Part shown: in pieces, positions 28,688 to 40,282 of the stretch
Position numbering within the stretch: the first letter of the stretch is position 1
How the letters are laid out: the number at the start of each line of letters is the position of its first letter
Program-made: the position numbers and the translations under genes
Assembly: GCA_018136815.1 (NCBI GenBank)
Contig: CM030937.1
Location: 938,553-1,002,552, forward strand
DNA: 64,000 nt
Source: Isochrysis galbana
Lineage: Eukaryota; Haptophyta; Isochrysidales; Isochrysidaceae
Direction: 5' to 3'
The notes under the pieces: model-generated
What the model was told of the DNA's origin: nothing
Databases searched by the model: none
What the model saw: only the letters and a program-made list of their open reading frames with translations

Positions 28688-29722
28688 ATGTTGGGCCGGC
28701 GCTCTGCGCGACTACTGGCGGCGGGGGCGGTGATCTTTGTGTGCCGGGTGCACTTCATCGGCCAGCCGACGCGCATGAACTCGAAAGACCCCGCCTCTGC
28801 GGTTGTCGCCGTGTGCCTCTCGGGTGTCAGCCGTGATGAAACCTCGCTGCGGCTCTCCCTCGCCTCCCTCCACCAACAGCTGATGCAGCCGGCCCGCGGG
28901 GTGAATTTCACTGTGTTCTCATGGTTCGAGGATGACTATGCAGAGGCCTCCCTGGCCAGAGAGTTCATGCCCAACTACCCGACATTGTTACGCCGAAACG
29001 CACTAGAATACCTGCCTCCAAACCTGCGCCCGCTCACTGACTCGGTGCTTGAGGAGCACGGACTGCTTAGCCGAGAGCGCATCGTCGTCAATACGCTGCG
29101 CATGTTGCGCAAACTTTCTGGTGCGGAATGGCTACGCCGCTACGCTGAGGGACGACTCGGCTTTCCTCGAGCGACCCTTGTTCTCCGTGCACGCCCTGAT
29201 ATGATGCTGATGTCAGTCGTGCCAATACCCGTCTTGCAGCACAGTCTGCATGTCGTGAAAGCATCATCACTGGACGCTTCGCCGGGGGCAATATCACTTC
29301 CCTGGGCTTGTTATGCAAGGGGTCTGATCTTTGACCAATTCTTTGCTTTGAGTCCGACCGGAGCGTCTAGTGTACTTGATGATGCATTTGACGTGGCCCT
29401 TTCGCTGGTCAGGCACGGCGAGCAGATCTACCCAGAAGCCTTCTTTTTCAACCTGCTAAAATCGCTTGCTTACGAGATAGTGCCATGGCCCGTCTGTATG
29501 GCTTCATCCTTCTCGAAAGACTGTGTCGCTTTCCGTGCTGCGCTTGTGAGCCAACCTAGCGGAATCGGAGCATACACCCTAGATGTGCGAGATCCGTTTG
29601 CCACCTTGCGTGCCGACTATCCAGACGGGCACTGCCAATTTCCGTCGCCACTGACGGACACTGAAATCGCGCGTGCTCGGTTGGCTGCAACCGGCCTATT
29701 TTATAGAGAAAGCAATTTGTAG
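28688..29722 (+). CDS. type II membrane protein, glycosyltransferase-like
   Basis: The 344-residue product has a short basic N-terminus, then one hydrophobic segment at about 8-25 (LLAAGAVIFVCRVHF), the topology of Golgi glycosyltransferases. The body has AVVAVCLSGVSRDETSLRLSLASL near the start, a NTLRMLRKLSGAEWLRRY helix, and LRARPDMMLMS at about 177, which resembles the R-x-R-P-D motif in uncharacterised algal and plant transferases. Donor and acceptor are unknown. A single open exon, stop at 29720. A truncated retroelement ends close upstream. Confidence 0.55.
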   Translation: MLGRRSARLLAAGAVIFVCRVHFIGQPTRMNSKDPASAVVAVCLSGVSRDETSLRLSLASLHQQLMQPARGVNFTVFSWFEDDYAEASLAREFMPNYPTLLRRNALEYLPPNLRPLTDSVLEEHGLLSRERIVVNTLRMLRKLSGAEWLRRYAEGRLGFPRATLVLRARPDMMLMSVVPIPVLQHSLHVVKASSLDASPGAISLPWACYARGLIFDQFFALSPTGASSVLDDAFDVALSLVRHGEQIYPEAFFFNLLKSLAYEIVPWPVCMASSFSKDCVAFRAALVSQPSGIGAYTLDVRDPFATLRADYPDGHCQFPSPLTDTEIARARLAATGLFYRESNL

Positions 29723-30882
29723 TGCAACCACTCGGGTGTGCGTGCGCGTTCTCGGTTCTTCAACTCCTCGACTCACACTACATGTCTTTACTCGGGCGGT
29801 TTGAGGTGATGGAGTCAACCGCCCGCGTCGCAGCGATTCTTTCTCCGTGTACTACGGTCTGCGTCTATGACTTGCTTTCAGCATTGTAAGGCTACTTTTG
29901 TTTTGGGATCGCGCGCTGGGGGGGGGGGGGGGGGAGGGGACAAGAGGCACCGTATACATACGGCCATTAGATAGGGCGTACGATACAATAGCACACCGAT
30001 AGGCCGACGAGTGCTGCGTGCTGTGCTTTTCCGCGCTACCGCGACCGCGCCATTTCGTCAAATCCCCAAGATATCGACTGTGCAAAGTGGAATTAGGCAT
30101 TTTGTCCTTCACTCTAACGGTCTGCAAAAATGGCTCAGACCGTGCCCTTACGGCGGCTGCAATGGGCCATGCGCGCGCGTGCAACATGTAAATGTAAGAT
30201 GTAAGCGCGGCTCGCCCTCGCAAAGCACCACATCGGCACCAACAACCAACTTTGAGCTTAGCGACTCGAAATAAAATCCGCGCAGACGCGGCCTTGCCGT
30301 GCACCGCGCCAAACGCCAATGCCCACACACATACGCACCATACGGGGCGGCTGATACACACGGCCTCCAGCGGCCGCGCCTGTAGCCAACCTTGGGCGGC
30401 CGCTCACCAACACAACCTCGAACGGAAGCTGGCCCAAAAGATGCAGCGCAAAAGTGAACACCGCACACCGACTACGACTACAATCAGGCTACCATTCGAA
30501 CACCAGATTTGCCACAGCTTGTAGTACATGATTCCACCAGTAGGCCCAACGACAACCATGACAACACAATGAATGCCACCCCCAATCCCAAGCGGCCTTC
30601 CCATCAGGCGCCTACTACGTACTTCCTCCACATGGTCTATCAGCATAGCATAGGTATAAGCTTACGCGAGTCAGAGGATCGAGATGGATGTGGAGTAATG
30701 ATAGGGGGGAGAGCAGTGACGCCATGCCTCTCTATCTTGGATTGCGGCGATGCAATGGGGCTTGGGTGAGGATATCTCGGAGCCCGTTGAGGAGGCACCC
30801 GGGCTTATGTGAGGAGCGCTCAGAGCCAGGCGATGCGAGCTCAAAGCCGGGCGAGTAGGAATCATAGCTGGGCAAAGAGCGC
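29723..30882. other. intergenic, nothing recognised
   Basis: It contains a G-run near 29918-29938 and (GCAGCA/CAACA)-like simple sequence but no convincing gene. Confidence 0.4.
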
Positions 30883-32113
30883 TCATAGCCTGGGAGGAGG
30901 ATTCGGCGCCCGCCGATGAGGGCTCGAAGTTGGCTGAGGACCCGGAGTTGGCTGAAGACTTTGATCAGAAGGCCTCGAGTGAGCTGAGCACGGGTGAAGG
31001 CGCATAGCGAAAGGGCTCAGACGAGAATGAGGTGGGCGAGTATTCCATTGATAAGAAAGAGATAGATGACCAGGGTTCAGCCGAGAAGAATCGCTTGAGC
31101 TGGGAAGGCTGGGACGACGAGGAAGACTCGGGAGATGAGGAGGAGGTCGATGGGTGGGCGAATGGCGAGAACGAACTCTGGTTCTAGGAAAGGGAGATTC
31201 CTGATGTGGAGGCGTTAGTGGTGGAAGGGGCGGCAGGCGATGGGGAGGAGTCACACGAGGAGCAGGAGAAGGCTGAGGACGCTGAGGAGGTGGAGGAGCA
31301 TCAATAATGATTGGCTCATCACACGGGGCAACTGAGGATGACATGCCACATCTACGGACAAATGTAACGATTCTGCGTCTGCGATGCGTCGTGGACAGCT
31401 CTTCCACCGGTGACATCAGGTGCCTTTGCCATTCGAGCTGGCTTAGTAAGACAGCCAGAAAAGAACAACCGTGCATCAAAGAAAATTCAATACCAACAAA
31501 CACCGTGTAAAGGACCATGTCGACAACAAGAGAAGTTTGGTCGACCAGCCCTTCAAGCAGCCCTGACTCGAATACCATAATCAAGCGGACAACTGCATTG
31601 AGGAGAGAGATGAGTAAGCGTGCGCAGCAAGAGCATAACGCACTGTATGCCACGTAACCTGCAAGAACACCAGGCCCCCATGTCTATAGCGGTGCCGTGC
31701 GTGTAAGGCTCTTGCTCAGGAAGCGCACCTATGGATACAAACAGCCACGCGGAATACATCCAAAGCATCCAGCGATATGACATTATGGCTCCAGGAATGC
31801 CGACCAGGGGAAAGAATATAGACAGAGCTAGCGGTGTGAACCAGCCGACCTGCGTGAGCTCGTGGCTCCACCGATCACTAAACTCACTGGCCGACATCGG
31901 GAACCCTCCTGTCGACCGCTGGAGCATCAGCACAAAGATGCCGGCTAGGTCGATGAGCGCGAGTATAACGACAAGCCGCCGCTTCCTCGCGAGGTCACTC
32001 AGGTTGATAAGCCGCATATGCAGAACGATGGGCGGTCGTGCAACCTCGCTGACTGCTGCCGTATTCTCCTGTTGATGAAGCTCGCCCGCAAACCCCTGGG
32101 CGTCGTCCTCCAT
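30883..32113 (-). CDS. multi-pass membrane protein with Pro/Ser/His-rich tail, unrecognised
   Basis: Two exons fit: 32113-31729 and 31658-30883, with a 70-bp intron (GTGCGC...TTGCAG) that joins SAWLFVSIG to YVAYSALCSCC in frame. The start MEDDAQGF is the first reasonable ATG; one at 32161 is possible. Hydrophobic segments include RLVVILALIDLAGIFVLML, WFTPLALSIFFPLVGIPGA, WMLWMYSAWLFVSI, LLISLLNAVVRLIMVF and LVVDMVLYTVFVGIEF, giving about five transmembrane helices. A cytosolic-looking tail of about 150 residues is rich in proline and histidine and ends near NPPPRL. I recognise no family. Confidence 0.6.
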
Positions 32114-32419
32114 GGCCGCCGGGGAAGCTTCTTCTCTCAGCGCGCCACGTGGCGCCCACACTCTCGCTCACCGTCTTCACCCTGCTTCCCACACTCTTTT
32201 CAGCCTTCTTAGAGGGGAGAGGTCTGGCCACCCCCCGAACCCCCCCTCCCCCCCGTTTCCCCCCCCTCCCCTTCTTCCCGAAGGGCGCGGAGGGCTTCTT
32301 CAGGCAGACGGTCAGCTTCGCGCGAATAGTGGCCTCTAGTTTACCGAAATTTTCCACCCGTACTCTACAGATTCTTAGAAGAAGAGGATGAGAACCGATA
32401 TACTTAACCTGCTGCCTGG

Positions 32420-32655
32420 TCGTTTCGTCTCTCTCCCTCCCTCTCCCTCTCTTTCTCTCTCTCTCCCTCTCTCTCTCTCCCCCCCCCCCCTCTCCCTCTC
32501 TGCCCTCTCTCTCTTTTCTCTCTCTCTCTCTCCCTCCCTCCCTCCCCCCCTCCCTCTCTCCCTCCCTCCCTCCCTCCCTCCCCCCCCCCCCCCCCTCTCT
32601 CTGTCTCTCGCTCTCGCTCTCTCCCTGTCTCTCCCTCCCATACATACATAGACAC
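32420..32655. repeat. polypyrimidine (CT/CCCT) tract
   Basis: More than 200 bases almost purely C and T on the plus strand, including two long C-runs, about 300 bp upstream of the membrane-protein start at 32113. Long frames here are low complexity. Confidence 0.85.
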
Positions 32656-33520
32656 TCCCCCCCCCCTTCCCCCTCGCTCTCTTACTCTCCTCTCTCCCCG
32701 ATTAAGTGGAATCTTGCTCTCTCCACAAGTTGTTGCCGATGATGAGAAGTCGTGACACGGTCATTCGTTTCGTCATCTCGTCGTTCGTTCGAAGTAGGCG
32801 GAAAAAAATTACGCGAGTTCCCTTTTTAGGGGGGGGGGGTGAGTATGTGAGTATGTAGTTGACCAGTGGTTGTGCGAGAACGTTCACGCACCCATTTGGT
32901 CCACTAACAGTTGCTGAGACAAGATGTTCACATGATTTTCAGAGGAGGGGTGTTCACGAACTGTTCATATCTGGAAGTCGGTTTTCACATGTGTTCATGT
33001 GTTCATATAGTGGTTTCCTACCGATGTAGCGCCAAACAAAAGAAGTTGAGGCCCAAGACGCACACAAGGTGCGCCCCTTGCAGCCCACGACGGGACGGAC
33101 GGCTTAGTTCGCCGATGCTCACATGGCCCAGAAGTAATAGTGATATTACGTAGTAGTATCTTTGCATGTCTGCATGTAGCATGTAGCATGTAGCATGTAG
33201 GGACAGGCCGGAGTCCAAGAGGGTGCAACCTCAGGTTTGGTTGTATTTTCGGCAAGTGCCCCCCATGTGGACGGTATAAGTTCTACTTGAAGGACTCCCT
33301 TATTAAGGTACAAACTTGCAGGTTTCAGATGGTAATATCGCAGCCCCGTGGTGAAGTCAGTTTCTTTTTTGTACCAGTATGTAGTAAGTATCCATATGTT
33401 TCAGGTAACATATCAGAGAGAGATGCCCAAAGACTTCTTGTTTGAACTTTATAGAAAATGCAATGATGCCCTTGAAGCGAAACAGTGGACACTGGCAATT
33501 AGAATTGCGAGTAATTTAAG
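32656..33520. other. intergenic; short GCATGTA tandem repeat
   Basis: AGCATGTAGCATGTAGCATGT lies at about 33177-33200. The phrase KDFLFELYRKCNDALEAKQW (about 33425-33484, +) could be part of an exon that was broken by the transposon starting at 33521, but I cannot place it. Confidence 0.35.
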
Positions 33521-34400
33521 TAGGGGTAGGCCAAAATATCCACGATTTTTCGCCCAAATATCCATGGGGGATATCTCCGATATATCTCAAAGTTCAGCCC
33601 AAATATCTCAAGAAATATCCATAGATGTCTCTCGCTTTCGCGTCTATTGCACCGCATCCCCGCGCGCATCGCCACACATGCGCATGCCACCGTGTCCACC
33701 AAACCTAAAATCTAGGCCTTGGTTGCTCCTTCTCACACTATCCTTAATATTCCTAATCTAACACCAATACAGTACATGTGGTGTGATGATGCATGCATAG
33801 GTAACACAAACATTATTCGATTACAGACACTAACGGACGACACGATCACTTCGACACACGGTCTCGCTGGTTGCTATTAAATCGCAACATGATGGAGGCC
33901 TCAACCTGATCCGCCAAAGATTTAACACGATCAACACCAAAGACACACTGGAGCAATGACAAGACACGCTCACAAGATGCAGAATTAGGACTGAGAGAAA
34001 ATGCAATCCTTGCTGCGATGGCCCATGTTGGGAACTTCGTATGATTGGCGGCCCACCAAGCTAATACATCTGAGGTAAATGATTCGACGTCCCTATGGTC
34101 GATTTGAATCCCCCGGCATGCCACGACGTAGTCCGGAAGCTCTCTCTGGAGCAGCTGAGTGACGCCTGGGATGTGAGCAAAGCAAGGTATTTCTGCAAGC
34201 TGGTGCACCCACCCGGGATCTACGTGGCCGCATACGAACGCCGGGTTAAAAGCGCGGAGAAGTCCCGTGATGCGATGTTGCTCTCCACACCAATAGGGAG
34301 TGGCACACTTATCAGTGAGACGATTCTCCAAATAGTCGAATGCCCCCTTCACCTTAGCCCTTCATCAAATCACTTAAGGGTTTTCGAAAGATTCCCTCCT
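33521..34400 (-). mobile_element. hAT transposon, one end identified
   Basis: The end at 33521 reads TAGGGGTAGGCCAAAATATC and is close to the terminus of the element at 38536 (TAGGGGTAAGCCGAAGTATC). Subterminal motifs GCCCAAATATC recur at 33549-33610. The transposase C-terminus is encoded on the minus strand pointing toward this end, as in the other copies. The opposite end and a duplicated target were not found, so the right boundary is a guess. Confidence 0.6.
33846..34352 (-). CDS. hAT transposase C-terminal part
   Basis: The 168-residue frame ends in the hAT dimerisation region: VLAWWAANHTKFPTWAIAAR, then SLSPNSASCERVLSLLQCVFG and SIMLRFNSNQRDR. The pattern W-W-x(n)-FP-L/I-x(n)-S-S/A-x-ER-V-FS is the signature of hAT transposases. 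Upstream catalytic blocks are missing; the frame begins with MKGAFDYLENRLTDK, which may be the last part of the core. It is a fragment, not a full enzyme. Confidence 0.85.
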   Translation of the reverse strand: MKGAFDYLENRLTDKCATPYWCGEQHRITGLLRAFNPAFVCGHVDPGWVHQLAEIPCFAHIPGVTQLLQRELPDYVVACRGIQIDHRDVESFTSDVLAWWAANHTKFPTWAIAARIAFSLSPNSASCERVLSLLQCVFGVDRVKSLADQVEASIMLRFNSNQRDRVSK

Positions 34401-35191
34401 TATTCCTGTGTGTAACTGTCGCCCCGTCGGATCGTCCGTCGCCCTGTCGCTCTCTTGTCGGCATTCTCTTCCTTGTTCGGTCTGCCAGCGGGTTCCTGTG
34501 CGTTCCGTGATAGGGATACGTTAGTGTGGAGAGTGTTGACGTGAGTGTAGTGTCATCTTGTCGGTCCATCGGCCTCTAGCCGTCTGTCGTCTGTCGTTCT
34601 TCGTTCGTCGCTCTCGTTCTCGTCCTCGTTCCCGTTCTCGTCCCTCGTTCTCAACACTACCTCAATACCAAACCTCACCAATCCCTCAGCCCTAGCCTAT
34701 CCATCCCGATCCGCCCAGCCATGTCCGCTCCGTCGTCGCGCTCGCCCTCGCCCAAGCCCGTCCTCCCGCCTTCCTCTGCTGAGGAGGTGGTCCAGCCCGT
34801 CATTCCATCACTCCCGGCCTCCTTCGCCGCGCCTTCCGCCGATCGTCTCCCTTCCGAATCATCGCATATCGAGCCCGTGGTCATGCTCGATCCGTCATGA
34901 TCGTGATCGCAGGGCCGTCAAACGCGCCATCGCTGCTAGTGTCTACCGTCCGCAAATGGTGGGGCGTGGTGGCAGTGGGCGCTAGATCATGGACAGCGTC
35001 CACGGCGCTCGCTCCATCGTTTTGTGATATTTTAACCCGAAATTTGAGCGGGCGGATCCACGTGCATCTCTACCGGTGTCTTCGCCGTACCAAGGCCACC
35101 TATTGCTATTACCCAAATGCATGATATTCACAGCGCACAAAGCACTTCACAATCTCAATCTAGGGCCGTGGACCGCCGTATGGCCCATGCT
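34401..35191. other. no recognised gene; Ser/Pro-rich mini-ORF
   Basis: A frame at 34721-34900 (+) begins MSAPSSRSPSPKPVLPPS and ends after 59 residues. It could be the first exon of something or part of a retroelement. (TCGTTC/TCTCGT)n simple sequence precedes it. The right part is the 3' flank of the GH5 gene. Confidence 0.3.
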
Positions 35192-37438
35192 CTATCCATC
35201 GGAGGGAGGCGAATCTTTGTTCGACCACCGATTACGCTCCTTGTTGCGTAGCGAGTATGGAGATGTCGCTTCCATGGCCTCAACAATGGAGTCGTTTGAA
35301 GTGTACGACTCAGAGCTGTCCCCGTCCGACTCTTCTCCATGGTGCTCCTCATCTGCATAGTATTCATCTTCCTCACTCTGCGAGAGCACACCGTCATCTT
35401 CTAGCGGCAATGCGTCGGGGCCGTCAAGATAGGCTGCTTGCCTAGACCAGCCGACTGCACCGTCACTCCAATTCCAGTAAAAGTGGCCATGCGTTGCCTT
35501 GAGGGAATACGCCTCTTGCTGTACTCGAAGGAACTCGTTGAGCAATGCACGTCCCTCGGGTGACTTGTCCTCACACGGCTCTCCCTTGAAGGTGTGAAAG
35601 GCTGCTGAAAATTCGCCTACAACTGCCGCGGGCACGAGATCAAGCACTTCTGCTTCCCTGCGCGCCTGGTCCGATACCAATCCTTGCGTCACCTCATTGG
35701 CGGTGGGATCGAAGAAGTAGGGATGGAAGTCCAGGACCGCACCATCAAGTTCCCCGGCCGCCATGCTCTCGCGCCAAGCCTCAAGAAACACACGACGTGC
35801 GACTCCGATATAGTGACACGGGCAGACAACCGCAACACGCTCTGGTGTCATACCACCTGCGCGCACCGCTGCCACTGCTGCTCGATAATGCCCCATCAGG
35901 TCGACGGGCTCGATGCGAGTGCGCGATGGCTCGTTGCAAACCTACATCACACCGGGAATGGGCACACTGAGTGCACGCCCGGCACCGACCTCACTATCCT
36001 CCAAAATGAGAAGTTCTTCACATCTGCCACATGCTCATCACCTGGAAGCCGACGACATGGTCCAAAGATTTGTACCGTTCCGCTAGCATCGAGAGGATCT
36101 CGAGAGCCTCATCTCGCCGCCAATCTTCGAAGCACCAGTTGTCATTTTGACGACCGCATGGCTTCTCCTCTGTTTCACCCCCCGGGTTGCCATGCAGGTC
36201 GAGCAACACCTAAACAATCCACAACGAAAACGGCAGGGTAAGCGTGCCGGCAATTGAGAAGCGCGCACGATATCATCGGACCTGCAGTAAAGGGTGGCTG
36301 AAGAGCAACGACTGCGACGGGTGGGTTCTTGCGCTTGTCGAGCTGTTGGCGTGGCAGACTAGCCTCATGAGGAACATACCTGCAAGCCATTCTCGCCTGC
36401 CCACCGCACAGCACAATCAAGGAGCTCGAGATTTGGCCCAATATACGGATCCCCGTGAGTCGGTCCGGTGACGATCCAATATCCAAAGGGCACTCGCACA
36501 GCATTAAAACCTCGCGCCGCAATTTCTTTAAAGTCCAGGGCGGTCACGTGGCGCCGCCGGTGATACATGATAATCTTTCTTGCATGCTCTTGGTTCTCGT
36601 GGCCTTCTGATAAAGCGAGCGTCGCGTCCCACTCGCCCGAGTCCCCTGGGATGCCGTTGGCCTCATAAAACGGAGCCGAAGGCCCACGCTCGAGCACCAA
36701 CCAGCCACCGAGGTTGACGCCAGCCCTATGCAAGAATGCAGCGATGGAAGATGTCGGCCGATGCATGTGGATTGCAGGTCAACGTCAAGAATAATGAGAG
36801 TGTGGGGCGTTTTGTGCACGCCCTGAGGCAAGCGAGCAATCGGCCGCTGTGCCCCTAAGTGCGTACCATTTGGGACGGGGTATACGGTACAATCTGTCGA
36901 AGGCTCTGCACATAGTGACGATATCGCTTGAAGCGTCATCGTGATAACCCGACCGATGATTTGCCGTGAACCATGCTGCTGAATTGGCAAGTTTGTAAAG
37001 GTCTTCATTCGATGGAGCAAAGCGGCGATGAACAGATTTGGCTGCCTCTGCAGCTTCACCAGCTTGTGCAGACGATATGTAGGGTGAGGCCTGCGGGATG
37101 TAGCCTTCTCCAAGCGAGCCTTCCTCAACTCGCTGCAGTGTCGCCCGCCACGCGCAGCTGCGCGCCAGCTCCCTTGCATGCTCGAGGACACGTGAGGAGA
37201 GGTGGCTGAGCTTGTCGATACTCTCGTCGATAGCCTGAAGATCATCTTCTGCGTCCTCATCATACCCTCCTGCCGAATTGACCGCATGCCACGCCTGGCG
37301 GACGCAGAGGTCCCGAAGTGCACGAGCTGTCCTGTAATCAATCCCGTTCGACCGGGCGGGTGCCATCCGGCGTGCGTAGCTGGACGACGACGGACACGGG
37401 AGGGACGCGACGATACCTACCGCCTGCTTCTTATCCAC
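35192..37438 (-). CDS. GH5 family glucanase (exo-beta-1,3-glucanase-like)
   Basis: Four exons fit: 37438-36867, 36725-36380, 36209-36042 and 35941-35192, with GT-AG introns of 141, 170 and 100 bp; the product is 611 residues. Exon 1 is a helical N-terminal region with two similar halves (LCVRQAWHAVNSAGGYDEDAEDDL and LANSAAWFTANHRSGYHDDASSDI) that is not part of known GH5 enzymes I can name. The catalytic domain starts at AGVNLGGWLVLER, continues with FNAVRVPFGYWIV and VLLDLHGNPGGE, has the acid/base glutamate in VCNEPS and the nucleophile in AVVGEFSAA, and includes HFYWNWSDG. Both catalytic glutamates are present. Enzymes of this type trim beta-1,3-glucans such as chrysolaminarin or wall callose. 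A Ser/Glu-rich acidic tail follows. No signal peptide is obvious. Confidence 0.85.
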
Positions 37439-38250
37439 TCGCCCTGTGGGTCAGCTCCTCTCCCGCCAGCCGGGGGCTCGGCCTTCACACTACACACACC
37501 CACTCCCCTCGCTCCCTCCGAACACCGTCCGCGCACCGAACCCGTACTTGCTGCCCGCCTCTCCCACACCTTCCCTTTCCCTCCCATGCAACCCAACAGG
37601 CGAGGCCTCTTTTTATAAACACTAGTAGTACTAAAGAACAATGGTCTCAAGACTATCAATTAGAAGGCCAGGAACCAGGAAACTCGATCTCGATACGGGT
37701 AGAGTACCAATTTATGTGCCTGTCCCACGTGATAGATGCGTAGCCTGTGTACAAATCCGCGCCACAAAGAGTACGATGATAGAATAGTTCGGTTTCATCG
37801 GTCGCCTGCAGCTGTCAATGCCAAGGCTCAATCAATAGGCAATAGGCAATAGGGGGGGGGGGATCGCATATCGCATATCGTTTGAACGACGATAGAACGA
37901 TAGAGGACCCCTATAGACTATAGAGGGGGGCCTGCTCGCGTGTGGAAACACGGTGGCTGACACAAGGGCAAGGGCTGTTTGAAACCCGGAAAGCAAACGG
38001 CCCGTTTTGGGCCTTGGTAAGTAGAAGTGTAGAAGAAGTGAGAAGAAGCACGCACATGGTGCTGCACCCCTGTTTCCTGTTTGCCCATGTCCCATGTACC
38101 ATGTACCATGTACGTAGGTTCGTAGGTTCAAGACATGGGTCATGCTGGCTCCTGACTCATGACTCACATGACGTCAATCATGTTCATGATATCATGACGT
38201 GAGTCGTGACTCATGGCCTAGACCCTAGACCCTAATAGACCCTAGACCCT
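37439..38250. other. intergenic with short tandem and palindromic phrases
   Basis: It holds CATATCGCATATCG, CCATGTACCATGTACCATGTAC and overlapping ATGACGTGAGTCATGACTC-type palindromes (about 38150-38215), then CCCTAGA heptamers to 38250. No gene recognised. Confidence 0.45.
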
Positions 38251-38277
38251 ACAAAAACTATTGTTATAGTTTGAACT

Positions 38278-40176
38278 ATGGAGCGTGCCGCGACCGCTCC
38301 CGAGCCCCAGGCGACCCTCGTCACCGCGCCCCACCTGGGACGCCCCATGCCGCCCGAGGCGGCTCGTCAGAAAGCCCTCTCAGAGCCCATCCAGCCCATC
38401 CAAACCACACCCGCGCAGGCGCGCGGGGTGGCGAGCATTGGCACCGAACAGGTTGCCACCATGGCTCTGCGTAGCATGCAGGGGGTCTTTGAGACCCCCT
38501 CCAACAGTGGGAAACCCTCCCACCCCAAGAGCACCTAGGGGTAAGCCGAAGTATCCGGATATTTGTCTTGGATATTTGGGTGGATTTGCTCCATATGGAT
38601 ATCTCTAGCTAGATATTTCAGGGATATTTGGGCTCTTGCTAGGATATCTGTGCTGATATTTGGGTTCTTGAACAGTACACAGGTCTAACTGTAATTTGTT
38701 CTAGCATCTAGCAGCATCTGCTAGGGAGAGAGCAACGGCACGTAACACGTAGCAAGCACGCAGGCGCGCGCACCACCTTTCTTTGGTACCCCTTGATGTC
38801 ACAGCTCCAAACACTTCACTTTATTAATCAAACTGCGCCATTAATTACCAGTACCATAAGTTGTAGTGTTCTTTCTCCGTGTCGTGGCGGCGGGGGGCTG
38901 GGGAGTGGGAGCGGTCGGCGCGCGCTCCATCGCTAAAACTATAACAATATTTTTTTATTGAATATTTTTCAAGAGACGTCCTAGCACAGTGGGCATCCAA
39001 CCACTCGAAAATCCCCACGTGGGCATTGTGGCTGCTCGAACGAATATTACACTTTGCCTCTCTCCTAATTCTGCTTCTTCATGTGAGCGTGTGTTCTCTT
39101 GGATGCAGTGTTCGTTTGGTGCTAATCGGGACCGGTCGTTGTCGGATCAATTGGGAGTGTCGGTGTTGTTGCGATACAATCGCAACAAACGCAAGAAAGA
39201 GGGCTCTTGATGTGCTCTATGTGACACATATATGCATGTATGTAGCTTTAACATGTTGCTGTGCAACCTAGCTACACATCTACACATACACATACCTAAT
39301 GCAAAGATTTTAATGAAGGATATTTTTTGGATATTTGGGCTTCCCGAGGGATATATCGCAGATATTTTGCATGGATATTTGGGCGTCTTTTGAGGGATAC
39401 TTGTGCTTACCCCTAAGAGCACCTCATGTGGGAGGGCAGCTCTGCTGCCCTCCCCATGGTGGAAACCTCTACCATCAGTGCACCCATCATGGGAGGGCAC
39501 TTCACAACCATCGATCTTCCCTGGAGAGCACCCCATGCCTCTGTTTCCCAACTTGTTGACACACTTGTTTTCTTCACCCCACTCTTGTGGGCCACAAGTA
39601 CCTACAGCTCAGTGCCCTGCCTTGGGCCCTCTTTCAACACTAGACTCCCTCTCCCACTCCCCCTTCACACCACAACCAACCCAAACAGCACGAACCCCCT
39701 CACCCTCTGTTTCAAGCACCAAAAATTTCAACTCAAGACCCATGTTGATACACTTATCGTTTTCACCCCACTCTTGTGGGCCACAACTACCTACAACTCA
39801 ATGCCCTTTGGGCCCTCTTCCAATACTTGAATCCCTCTCCCACTCCCTCTTCCAACTACAACCAACCCAAGAAGCACAAACAACCCCCTTGTCCTCTGTT
39901 TCAAGCACCAATAATTTCGACTCAAGACAAGAGGGAGGACATGTCTTGGTCTTGAGGCGGCGTCGCTGCCCATGCCTAGCGCAAGGGTATAGCGCCCCCA
40001 CTCAGACATCTCCTTCCCCACAGCTCCTCTCTGAGGAGTTGCTCCTCTCCCTCCCATTAGGCCCCCTTGCCTGCGAGACCAGAACAGGATCCTGGCGTAG
40101 GGGGCTGTCTGAGTGTGGAGGGAGGGGCGCTCTGGCTAGCGCAGGTAGAAAGCTAGTGAAGAGCTGGGTGGCATAA
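38278..40176 (+). CDS. retroelement ORF (Pro/Ser-rich), interrupted by hAT
   Basis: The frame starts MERAATAPEPQATLV at 38278 and reads to the hAT insertion at 38536. It continues in the same frame after the duplicated target (39424 onward, SCGRAALLPSPWW) to the stop at 40176, about 340 residues without the insert. It contains two tandem copies of a ~63-residue unit (39552-39742 and 39743-39933; SPHSCGPQVPTAQCP and SPHSCGPQLPTTQCP). No zinc finger, RT or nuclease is visible. That the frame is open on both sides of the hAT suggests the host element was coding and fairly young when it was hit. Confidence 0.55.
38536..39415 (+). mobile_element. hAT transposon, internally deleted, with 8-bp target duplication
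   Basis: Termini are TAGGGGTAAGCCGAAGTATC and, reverse-complemented on the right, TAGGGGTAAGCACAAGTATC. AGAGCACC is duplicated at 38528-38535 and 39416-39423. GGATATTTGGG-type motifs recur at both ends. A remaining frame at 38989-39210 encodes the transposase tail: PNSASSCERVFSWMQCSFG, then SVLLRYNRNKRKK. A minus-strand retroelement 5' end is embedded in it at about 38760-38957. Confidence 0.92.
38870..38957 (-). mobile_element. retroelement 5' end nested inside the hAT element
   Basis: On the minus strand, near 38955, a hairpin-like AATATTGTTATAGTTTT is followed by AGCG and ATGGAGCGCGCGCC, then GC-rich sequence with CCCAGCCCCCCGCCG. The hairpin resembles that of the outer element at 38255. 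The downstream limit is unclear. Confidence 0.55.
39552..39933 (+). repeat. two-copy tandem repeat, ~191-bp unit
   Basis: 39552-39742 and 39743-39933 align throughout (CACCCCACTCTTGTGGGCCA in both), within the retroelement ORF and in frame. Confidence 0.85.
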
Positions 40177-40282
40177 GGGGGGAAGGGTGCTTGCGCTCGC
40201 CGCGGCAGGGTGTCCTGTCTTGAGTGAGCGCTAGTCCCGTTCCCTTGCCGCGCCGCGACCCATAAAAATTTGTTAAAAATTT

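Larger units (their letters stand above)
38251..40282 (+). mobile_element. non-autonomous retroelement with 17-bp target duplication and nested hAT
   Basis: AATAGACCCTAGACCCT is found at 38234-38250 and again at 40283-40299. Between them the element opens with a perfect hairpin (AAACTAT TGTT ATAGTTT, 38255-38272) and ATGGAGCGTGCC, and ends AAAAATTTGTTAAAAATTT. Removing the 880-bp hAT at 38536-39415 and one target copy leaves an element of about 1.14 kb with one long open frame and no polymerase. A LINE must have supplied the machinery. Confidence 0.85.
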
